Assembly (NCBI GenBank): GCA_043823825.1
Contig: JBDRTU010000043.1
Coordinates: 1-10,088, forward strand
Length of the DNA: 10,088 bases
DNA from: JBDRTU01 sp043823825
GTDB lineage: Bacteria; Patescibacteriota; Patescibacteriia; Veblenbacterales; UBA10138
Direction: 5' to 3'
The translations under genes were made by a program, and so were the position numbers. The notes beneath the pieces are model-generated. The model did not search any database. It saw only the letters and a list, made by a program, of their open reading frames with translations, and was not told where the DNA came from. Positions 1-4,455 of this stretch are shown here, in pieces. The stretch's first letter is position 1, and every line of letters begins with the position of its first letter.

Positions 1-328
1 AGCCCAGTGTTGGGGTTCGTAAAAAAGATCGGTCACCGTGTGGTGAGAAGTTCCTGTTTAGGACTCAAATATTGTGAATATTGTCACGATAGACATCCAC
101 CTTAACACCGCGTGACTGATTGTGTTAAAGCTCATTACAAATTTCAATAGATTTATGACTAATGTAGTTCATAACCAAATAATATATTTGTTTGTTTATG
201 ATGGGGACAACGTCATAATAAAAGAGCGCCATAAAATAGAGCACTTGAATTAGGGTACTTATTAATGTACTCAAAACAATATTGGTGCCTTGAGCGCTGT
301 AATCCCTGTTGGATTTGTTTTTGAGTGG
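1..328. other. Hairpin-rich region without a recognisable gene
   Basis: No convincing coding region is visible. Frame 1 is open from the window edge to a TAA at 103-105, giving 34 residues that end in CEYCHDRHPP. This could be the tail of a truncated gene, but I recognise no family in it. Several inverted repeats are present: 33-37/42-46 (TCACC/GGTGA), 102-108/122-128 (TTAACAC/GTGTTAA), 197-202/212-217, 225-229/294-298 (AGCGC/GCGCT), 241-244/285-288 and 253-258/267-272 (GGGTAC/GTACTC). The last three are nested, and a terminator follows at 329-366, so the right part may be a short structured RNA. Confidence 0.4.
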
Positions 329-366
329 AGCGGTGGGAGAATCATAACTCTTCCATCGCTTTTTTA
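224..366 (+). ncRNA. Possible small structured RNA ending at an intrinsic terminator
   Basis: Three nested helices can be drawn: AGCGC 225-229 with GCGCT 294-298, GCAC 241-244 with GTGC 285-288, and GGGTAC 253-258 with GTACTC 267-272 (one G-U pair). A rho-independent terminator follows at 329-366. A weak promoter lies just upstream, with CATAAT at 214-219 and a poor TTGTTT at 192-197. There is no ORF with a ribosome binding site. The helices are short and could be chance in AT-rich DNA. The stretch could equally be the 3' untranslated region of a gene to the left of the window. The start is approximate. Confidence 0.25.
329..366 (+). terminator. Rho-independent terminator
   Basis: GCGGTGGGAGA (330-340) pairs with TCTTCCATCGC (349-359) across an 8-nt loop, with two G-U wobbles on the plus-strand RNA. 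An outer A329-T360 pair extends it, and a T-rich run covers 360-366. The wobbles make it a better hairpin on the plus strand than on the minus strand. It ends whatever transcript comes from the left. Confidence 0.75.
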
Positions 367-387
367 TTATTTCGACTTTAGAGAAAA

Positions 388-403
388 TGTCCCGATCGGG
401 ACA
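388..403. repeat. 16-bp perfect palindrome
   Basis: The sequence TGTCCCGATCGGGACA is its own reverse complement. It lies alone in AT-rich intergenic DNA, 22 bases after a terminator and about 70 bases before the TTGACA box at 473. With no loop it is a poor RNA hairpin but a typical shape for a dimeric DNA-binding protein site or a methylation/restriction-like site (GATC core). No second copy was noticed in this window. Confidence 0.6.
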
Positions 404-472
404 AAAGTGGTTTGTGGATTTGGAAGTATAAAAGCCAAATTAGTGGTTTGAACTCGCGGTGGTTGTGAATAC

Positions 473-511
473 TTGACAAAGTCCGATATATAATGTAAAT
501 TTTTATATAAT
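473..511 (+). promoter_or_regulatory. Probable promoter region of the 518-719 RNA
   Basis: A perfect TTGACA lies at 473-478, and TATAAT occurs twice, at 489-494 and 506-511. Neither TATAAT is at the normal 16-18 nt from TTGACA (the gaps are 10 and 27). The hexamer at normal spacing, TAAATT at 496-501, matches four of six positions. A start near 508-518 would suit the RNA that follows. The presence of a promoter is likely; which boxes are used is not resolved. Confidence 0.5.
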
Positions 512-517
512 AACAAA

Positions 518-719
518 AACAGTAAGTTTTCAAATATCAGTCAGCTGGTGTAAAGGTAAATTAAGTGGAAGACGGGCAATTATCTCTGATTCTCTGATAG
601 GTGAATTATTAAGTTACACTACTAAATATATTTCATGGTATATCTCCTCCATGTAATAAATCCGAGATAAGCTTTTTGCCTACAGCCCTTCCCACCCTAC
701 ACCACCTGGCTGTTTTTTT
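518..719 (+). ncRNA. Candidate rod-shaped structured RNA (6S-like in size and shape)
   Basis: Collinear nested helices support one folded RNA. P1 is 538-552 with 698-712: 15 positions with one C-C mismatch and one G-U. P2 is 565-571 with 688-695: seven pairs with one bulged C. P3 is 575-586 with 664-680: GGCAA/TTGCC plus TTATCTC/GAGATAA with a 5-nt bulge at 671-675, continued past one mismatch by GATT 588-591 with AATC 659-662. A small apical hairpin, CATGG 634-638 with CCATG 649-653, carries the C-rich loop TATATCTCCT. A T-run at 713-719 follows P1 directly, as in an intrinsic terminator. No ORF with a ribosome binding site fits. About 180-200 nt, a long rod and internal loops recall 6S RNA, but I cannot match a consensus; a trans-acting sRNA with C-rich motifs is the main alternative. 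The 5' end is uncertain. Confidence 0.5.
682..719 (+). terminator. Rho-independent terminator of the structured RNA
   Basis: ACAGCC (682-687) can pair with GGCTGT (708-713) around a 20-nt loop, and T713-T719 follows. The same 3' strand also forms the long-range P1 helix of the RNA with 538-552. Either pairing places a stable helix directly before the T-run. Confidence 0.6.
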
Positions 720-721
720 AT

Positions 722-751
722 TTGACTTGAGTATTTTGCATAAGATATAAT
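722..751 (+). promoter_or_regulatory. Sigma-70-type promoter of the micro-ORF unit
   Basis: TTGACT (722-727), an 18-nt spacer and a perfect TATAAT (746-751) make the best canonical promoter in the window. It begins two bases after the preceding T-run ends. Transcription would start near 757-758, exactly where a 5' hairpin begins (AGAGC 758-762 with GCTCT 769-773). Confidence 0.75.
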
Positions 752-820
752 ATTAACAGAGCCAACGAGCTCTAAAAATAACAATACCAAACCAATTTCC
801 TTGAAAGGAAGGGTATTTAT

Positions 821-862
821 ATGAGAGATTTGATGATTAACGTTATCAACAGCTCAGAGTAA
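821..862 (+). CDS. 13-residue micro-ORF in its own transcription unit
   Basis: The codons read MRDLMINVINSSE and then TAA. A strong purine-rich Shine-Dalgarno sequence, AAGGAAGGG at 805-813, lies about 8 nt before the ATG. It sits within a hairpin: AATACC 783-788 pairs with GGTATT 812-817, and TTCC 797-800 can pair with GGAA 807-810 inside it. Translation may therefore be conditional. The ORF lies between a canonical promoter (722-751) and a strong terminator (884-935), so the whole transcript is only about 175 nt. The peptide is not hydrophobic enough for a typical type I toxin and has no run of one amino acid as in an amino-acid attenuator leader. It may be a true microprotein, a regulatory leader peptide, or part of a dual-function small RNA. 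I recognise no family. Confidence 0.4.
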   Translation: MRDLMINVINSSE

Positions 863-883
863 TCATCTATATAGCGAGGGATT

Positions 884-935
884 CCAGCTGCAATATATCG
901 AAAAGGACAATTTTATTGCAGCTGGCCTTTTTTTA
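884..935 (+). terminator. Strong rho-independent terminator after the micro-ORF
   Basis: CCAGCTGCAATA (884-895) pairs perfectly over 12 bp with TATTGCAGCTGG (914-925), with an 18-nt loop. A CC and a T-rich run (928-934) follow. It closes the unit that starts at the 722-751 promoter, 22 nt after the micro-ORF stop. Confidence 0.85.
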
Positions 936-955
936 TTTACCCCCGCACCTATAGA

Positions 956-984
956 TTGTGGGGACCCAGACAATCTTCTATAAT
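956..984 (+). promoter_or_regulatory. Promoter of the lipoprotein gene
   Basis: A perfect TATAAT (979-984) is preceded, after a 17-nt spacer, by TTGTGG (956-961), which keeps only the TTG of the -35 consensus. Transcription would begin near 990 and leave a leader of about 70 nt with the ribosome binding site near its end. Confidence 0.6.
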
Positions 985-1059
985 TAAGTTAGTTTAATAC
1001 TAAGTTTGAATTAATAAAGTTCTTTTAAAAATATCAACAATTTTAAAGGGGAATAAATC

Positions 1060-1638
1060 ATGTTTACCAGATTGTCTGTAGTAATTCTGTTATCAATCGT
1101 TATGATTAGTTGTCAAGAAACAGAGACTGTTGTAGAACCTAGTGTCAGTGGAAATTTATTGTTTAATGGCTCTTTTGATGCCAATTATACCCCATCTCTT
1201 TGGGGTTGGAGTATCTCCACTGACGATACAACAATTTTTTCATTTTCCCAAGATGTACCGCCAGGACAAGGTGGCCATTTTGTACATACTGACTATTCAT
1301 TGGTTTTAAAGTATCGACAACACATGCCTTATGGTGTATATCAAGTGGTGCCAGCAGTAGTTGGTCCTCAAATTTATTTTTTTTCTTTTTGGGCGCGGAA
1401 TTATTTTAATGGTGCCGAACCTGCTCAACTCTGGTTGCTTCGTGGAAATACAGTGGTTAAGGAAAAATTAATTCCTATTCTAGCAGATTCTAATTGGGTA
1501 CATTATTTTGTTTATGATACAACGGATGTTGAGTTGGGGGATTGGATAGGAATTACCTTGAGAGTAGGTGGCATTGGTCCAAGATGGACTACAGCCCGAG
1601 TGGTTTATGATGATTGTATTTTGAGGTTAGTCAGGTAA
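1060..1638 (+). CDS. Putative lipoprotein with CBM/galactose-binding-like domain
   Basis: The protein is 192 residues. Residues 1-17 are a short signal peptide (one Arg, then a hydrophobic run LSVVILLSIVMIS) ending at Cys18. The lipobox MISC is somewhat atypical, since Leu or Val is usual at the first position. After an acidic linker, the segment NLLFNGSFDA (about 32-41), the nearby WGW, and YFFSFWARN (about 106-114) follow the pattern of jelly-roll modules of the CBM4/9/16/22 and galactose-binding-like type, which often begin with N-L-(I/V)-x-N-(G/P)-x-F-(E/D) and contain a Y-x-F-S-F-W-(A/V)-(R/K) strand. It is therefore inferred to be anchored on the outer face of the cytoplasmic membrane and to bind carbohydrate or another polymer. 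No catalytic domain is present. The start is supported by AAAGGGGA at 1045-1052, 7 nt upstream. It has its own promoter and terminator and is not part of the glycolytic operon. The substrate cannot be told from sequence. Confidence 0.7.
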   Translation: MFTRLSVVILLSIVMISCQETETVVEPSVSGNLLFNGSFDANYTPSLWGWSISTDDTTIFSFSQDVPPGQGGHFVHTDYSLVLKYRQHMPYGVYQVVPAVVGPQIYFFSFWARNYFNGAEPAQLWLLRGNTVVKEKLIPILADSNWVHYFVYDTTDVELGDWIGITLRVGGIGPRWTTARVVYDDCILRLVR

Positions 1639-1675
1639 TATAAATATAAGCCTATTTTCTAAAATAGAAATTCAA

Positions 1676-1718
1676 GGCCGATCTCAATATTCTTATTGCG
1701 GTCGGCCGCTTTTTTTTA
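1676..1718 (+). terminator. Very strong rho-independent terminator
   Basis: GGCCGATCTCAATA (1676-1689) pairs with TATTGCGGTCGGCC-type sequence (1694-1707) with one T-C mismatch, one G-U and a 4-nt loop. Eight T residues (1710-1717) follow. A smaller hairpin, CTATTTT 1652-1658 with AAAATAG 1661-1667, lies between it and the lipoprotein stop codon. It isolates the lipoprotein gene from GAPDH. Confidence 0.9.
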
Positions 1719-1732
1719 TTGTCAAAATTCCC

Positions 1733-1738
1733 TATAAT
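1733..1738 (+). promoter_or_regulatory. -10 box of the GAPDH gene
   Basis: A perfect TATAAT lies 15 bases after the preceding terminator T-run. No good -35 box exists at normal spacing, because that position falls in the T-run. TTGTCA at 1719-1724 is only 8 nt away and is too close. Transcription would start near 1745, giving a leader of roughly 24 nt with no Shine-Dalgarno sequence. Confidence 0.5.
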
Positions 1739-1768
1739 TAAGGCATATGATTCTTAACCTATTAACTT

Positions 1769-2776
1769 ATGCCTATTAAGATAGCTATTAATGGTTTTGG
1801 CCGCATTGGCCGGGCGGCTTTTAAGGTCGCGCTAACCAAAAAAAAGTATGAAGTGGTGGCCATTAATGACTTAATGGAGCCGGATGTATTGGCTGGGTTA
1901 CTGCGACATGATACGGTTTACGGAGCTTTTAAGGGTGTTGTTAAATCTGATAAAAAGAATCTGATTGTTAATGGTAAAAAGTATCCAATAGTGGCGCAAA
2001 AAGATCCAACTAAATTGCCTTGGAAAAAGTATAAAGTAGATGTAGTTCTAGAGTGTACTGGAAGATTTACAAAGGCCGAGCATGCAAAAGCCCACCTTAA
2101 AGCCGGAGCTAAAAAGGTTATTTTATCAGCGCCGGCCAAAGGCGATGAAACTCCAACTTATATTTTGGGAGTTAATGCGATTGGCAAAATAAAGCAGGAT
2201 ATTATTTCCAATGCTTCTTGTACCACTAACTGCATTTCACCAGTGGCTCAGGTGATGGTTTTCGCTTTTGGTGTGAAAAAAGCCATGATGACCACCGTCC
2301 ATAGTTATACTACTGAACAGAATATTATTGATGGTCCTCCTCCGCATCTGCACAAAGACATGCGTCGGGCCAGAGCAGCAGCGCAAAATATTGTTCCTAC
2401 CACTACTGGCGCGGCCAAAGCGGTTTTCAAAATCCTGCCAGAGCTTAAGGGTGTGTTTGATGGTATGGCAGTACGCGTGCCGACTATTTGTGGGTCACTG
2501 GCTGATTTTACTTTTGTGTTAAAGAAAAAGGTGACAGTCGGGCAAGTTAATAATGCTTTAAAGAGAGCTGCCAGCAATCCGCGCTTTAAAGGTATTTTGG
2601 AAGTGACAACCGAGCCTTTAGTATCATCAGATATTATTAGTAACCCCGCCTCGTCTATTGTTGATTTGTCGCTAACACAAGTAGTGGGCGGTGATTTGGT
2701 AAAAGTAGTAGCTTGGTACGACAATGAATGGGGTTATGCTAATAGGTTGGTGGAGTTAGTGGAAAAGGTGATATAG
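1769..2776 (+). CDS. gap: Glyceraldehyde-3-phosphate dehydrogenase
   Basis: This cytoplasmic glycolytic enzyme oxidises and phosphorylates glyceraldehyde-3-phosphate to 1,3-bisphosphoglycerate with NAD(P). At 335 residues it is of normal length. The Rossmann fold opens with INGFGRIGR (7-15), and the Asp34 in INDL fits a preference for NAD. The catalytic motif SNASCTTNC puts the nucleophile at Cys151, and His178 in TTVHSYT is the usual general base. RRARAAAQNIVPTTTGAAKA and the C-terminal WYDNEWGY are family signatures. Compared with classical GapA (DGPHKDLRRAR), the loop after IIDG carries extra residues (PPPHL before HKDMRRAR). No Shine-Dalgarno sequence precedes the ATG, but PIKIAINGFGRIGR aligns with the normal N-terminus and fixes the start. 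It is transcribed alone, convergent with the small minus-strand gene, although its pathway partners begin only 450 bases downstream. Confidence 0.97.
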   Translation: MPIKIAINGFGRIGRAAFKVALTKKKYEVVAINDLMEPDVLAGLLRHDTVYGAFKGVVKSDKKNLIVNGKKYPIVAQKDPTKLPWKKYKVDVVLECTGRFTKAEHAKAHLKAGAKKVILSAPAKGDETPTYILGVNAIGKIKQDIISNASCTTNCISPVAQVMVFAFGVKKAMMTTVHSYTTEQNIIDGPPPHLHKDMRRARAAAQNIVPTTTGAAKAVFKILPELKGVFDGMAVRVPTICGSLADFTFVLKKKVTVGQVNNALKRAASNPRFKGILEVTTEPLVSSDIISNPASSIVDLSLTQVVGGDLVKVVAWYDNEWGYANRLVELVEKVI

Positions 2777-2781
2777 CAGAT

Positions 2782-2821
2782 AATAAAATACCCATCTTTT
2801 TTAAAGACGGGTAGAATTTTT
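2782..2821. terminator. Bidirectional terminator between gap and the minus-strand gene
   Basis: TACCCATCTTT (2789-2799) pairs with AAAGACGGGTA (2803-2813) across three bases. On the plus-strand RNA there is one A-C mismatch; on the minus-strand RNA the same position is a G-U wobble, so the minus-strand hairpin is fully paired. T-rich tails lie on both sides: 2816-2821 on plus, and the complement of 2781-2788 on minus. It serves both convergent genes. Confidence 0.75.
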
Positions 2822-2828
2822 CTAGAAG

Positions 2829-3104
2829 TTACTTTTTTAACTTTGATAGCTTTTTCTTTTTGTGAAAGTGCCATTCTTTTAGTAGTTCAGTTCGTCGTCG
2901 GCGATAGAAAACGCGGAATTTTAATGATTGAGTGGATTTACTTTTTTGAAAGTAAGTGATTAGCCAATAATCACATCTCCAGGCGTTGATAGTCTCGCCA
3001 GTTAGAGTGTTCAAGTCTTGTAAAAAATTTTCTTCTGTTAATTCTTTAGCCAGTGCTTCGTTTGTGGCGCTGTCTAGCTGTTGGATAAACCATTCTGTTT
3101 TCAT
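2829..3104 (-). CDS. Small hypothetical protein, acidic N-terminus and basic C-terminus
   Basis: The protein has 91 residues and I recognise no family. A textbook AAGGAG Shine-Dalgarno sequence (complement of 3111-3116), 6 nt before the ATG, strongly supports that it is expressed. So do a candidate promoter upstream and a shared terminator 16 nt after its stop. Residues 1-40 are acidic and probably helical (EALAKELTEENFLQDL). The middle (41-67) is rich in aromatic residues (AWRCDYWLITYF, FRVFY). The end is strongly basic, with RRRR at 68-71 and KKKK at 82-85, then LSKLKK. There is no signal peptide or long hydrophobic segment. The basic tail would suit nucleic-acid or ribosome binding, but that is only a guess. 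It lies between gap and pgk on the opposite strand and is not part of the glycolytic operon. Confidence 0.75.
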   Translation of the reverse strand: MKTEWFIQQLDSATNEALAKELTEENFLQDLNTLTGETINAWRCDYWLITYFQKSKSTQSLKFRVFYRRRRTELLKEWHFHKKKKLSKLKK

Positions 3105-3143
3105 AAAAAACTCCTTAAGGTTCGATTTTGTGAAATTGGAATT

Positions 3144-3172
3144 AGTGTAATACTTTACCCTTTTTTTGTAAA
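3144..3172 (-). promoter_or_regulatory. Candidate promoter of the minus-strand small gene
   Basis: Read on the minus strand, TTTACA (complement of 3167-3172, five of six to TTGACA) is followed by a 17-nt spacer and TACACT (complement of 3144-3149, four of six to TATAAT). Transcription would start near 3137, about 33 nt before the ATG. Confidence 0.45.
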
Positions 3173-3175
3173 GTA
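3151..3175. repeat. Inverted repeat overlapping the divergent promoter region
   Basis: TACTTTAC (3151-3158) and GTAAAGTA (3168-3175) form a perfect 8-bp inverted repeat around a 9-nt pyrimidine spacer. It covers the predicted -35 and spacer of the minus-strand promoter and lies about 33 bases upstream of the pgk -10 box. This position and shape suit an operator for a dimeric regulator. A T-poor plus-strand flank makes it a poor terminator. Confidence 0.4.
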
Positions 3176-3204
3176 ATCAAGTGCCCTTTTAGGATTTGTC
3201 TAAT

Positions 3205-3213
3205 TGTTATAAA
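3205..3213 (+). promoter_or_regulatory. Extended -10 promoter of the pgk operon
   Basis: TGTTATAAA is an extended -10 element (TG, one base, TATAAA at 3208-3213). This fits with the absence of a -35 box at normal spacing. The predicted start, near 3220, leaves only about 5 nt before the pgk ATG, so the message would be almost leaderless. Confidence 0.55.
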
Positions 3214-3224
3214 ATAAAGTTGTT

Positions 3225-4430
3225 ATGAGATTAAAAGTGATTAATCAAGCCAAGAATTTAGCAGGCAAACGCGTAGTAATGCGCGTTGATTTTAATACCC
3301 CTTTGATTAAGGGAAAAGTGCTAGATAACTCGCGTTTAGTGGCCGTGATCCCCACTTTGCGATTATTAGAAAAAGCCGGGTCAAAGCAAGTGATGCTTGT
3401 GTCTCATTTAGGTAGACCAAATGGTAAAATCGTTCAGAGTTTGAGTTTGAGGCCAATAGCACGAGAGTTATCTCGTTTGTTAAAACGTAAAGTTAAATTA
3501 ATCTCCTTGAGCCATGCTTTCCAAACCAAAGCCGCCAACGAACCATTAGTACTGCTAGAAAATATTCGCTTTTTACCTGGCGAAGAAAAAAATGATAAAA
3601 AACTAGCGCAGCAACTGGCCAGTCTAGGTGATATTTTTATTAACGACGCTTTTTCAGTTTCTCATCATCCTTCGGCTTCTCTAGTTGGTATTACCAGATA
3701 CTTACCAAGTTATGCAGGATTATCGTTTGCTCACGAGGTCCAAGAACTAAATCGTGTTGCTGGGCAGTCGGCAAAACCGTTGGTCGCCATTATTGGTGGT
3801 GCTAAGGTGGCAGATAAACTTCCAGTAATAGAAAAAATCCTGTCACGGGTAGATTACATTTTAGTGGGTGGGGTGGTAGCTAATACTTTTTTAAAGGCAA
3901 AGGGTCATAAAATCGGAAAGTCATTATTTGATAAATCATTAGTAGCCCAGGCTAGGGCTGTACTAAAAAAATGTAAAAGGAAAATTATTTTACCAAGCGA
4001 CGTAATTGTGGATTTAACTAGTACTAAAAAGAAAGAACACACATTAGTTTCTATTAACAAAGTCAGTAGTCAGCACCGAATAATGGATTTGGGTACGGAG
4101 ACTATTCAGCAATACTCTGCCGTTGTTAAAAAAGCCAAGACAGTTATTTGGGCCGGGACTTTGGGTAAAACCGAAGAGCTTGTTTATGCTCACGGCTCTC
4201 GCTCTTTAGGTAGGTTAGTTTCAGCGCGGGCACGGCGATCAACTTTTGTCGTAGTGGGTGGTGGCGATACAGTGGGATTTTTTCATCAGAATCGGCTGTG
4301 GGTGGATCATTTCTCATTAGCTGGTGGAGCAAGTTTAAAGTTTTTAGCTGGTGAAAAATTACCAGCACTTGTTCCCTTGTTAACTAGCACCACCAGAACT
4401 TTATCGATTCTTACTTATCAATTATTGTAA
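3225..4430 (+). CDS. pgk: Phosphoglycerate kinase, divergent
   Basis: It transfers the acyl phosphate of 1,3-bisphosphoglycerate to ADP in the cytoplasm. At 401 residues it is of normal length. N-domain motifs are VMRVDFNTPL (18-27), SHLGRP (60-65), LENIRFLPGEEKND (111-124) and NDAFSVSH (140-147). C-domain motifs are IIGGAKVADKL (189-199), ILVGGVVANTFLKAKG (212-227), ILPSDV (255-260) and GGGDT (345-349). Several near-universal positions differ. The HRAH motif after DAF reads HHPS (147-150), so an Arg that contacts 3-phosphoglycerate in well-studied PGKs is His. WNGP reads WAGT (309-312), and STGGGAS reads SLAGGAS (364-370). The lysines of GGAKVADK (194 and 198) are kept. It may be an active lineage variant or have altered kinetics. 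The ATG has no Shine-Dalgarno sequence and lies about 5 nt from the predicted transcript start. It is the first gene of the operon. Confidence 0.95.
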   Translation: MRLKVINQAKNLAGKRVVMRVDFNTPLIKGKVLDNSRLVAVIPTLRLLEKAGSKQVMLVSHLGRPNGKIVQSLSLRPIARELSRLLKRKVKLISLSHAFQTKAANEPLVLLENIRFLPGEEKNDKKLAQQLASLGDIFINDAFSVSHHPSASLVGITRYLPSYAGLSFAHEVQELNRVAGQSAKPLVAIIGGAKVADKLPVIEKILSRVDYILVGGVVANTFLKAKGHKIGKSLFDKSLVAQARAVLKKCKRKIILPSDVIVDLTSTKKKEHTLVSINKVSSQHRIMDLGTETIQQYSAVVKKAKTVIWAGTLGKTEELVYAHGSRSLGRLVSARARRSTFVVVGGGDTVGFFHQNRLWVDHFSLAGGASLKFLAGEKLPALVPLLTSTTRTLSILTYQLL

Positions 4431-4455
4431 ACTTTATTAACAGTTACTTTAGTTC

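Noticed and set aside
1..105. Open frame of 34 residues from the window edge ending in CEYCHDRHPP
   Set aside because: Too short to judge without upstream sequence; no family recognised and no other support for coding.
473..494. TTGACA followed by TATAAT as a standard promoter
   Set aside because: The boxes are only 10 nt apart, so they cannot work as a normal -35/-10 pair; the region is listed only as a probable promoter.
518..719. tmRNA, RNase P RNA or SRP RNA
   Set aside because: No tRNA-like ends or tag ORF, no RNase P core motifs and no SRP domain IV signature could be seen.
1..1059. CRISPR array or transposon remnants in the long intergenic region
   Set aside because: No regularly spaced direct repeats, terminal inverted repeats or transposase fragments were found.
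1719..1738. TTGTCA as -35 box for the GAPDH gene
   Set aside because: The gap to TATAAT is 8 nt, too short; similar short gaps near 473 and 3196 differ in length, so no shared unusual promoter pattern is supported.
1918..2724. Antisense open frames inside the GAPDH gene, and similar ones in pgk, eno and gpmI
   Set aside because: They lie opposite strongly conserved enzymes, have no ribosome binding sites and show no protein family features.
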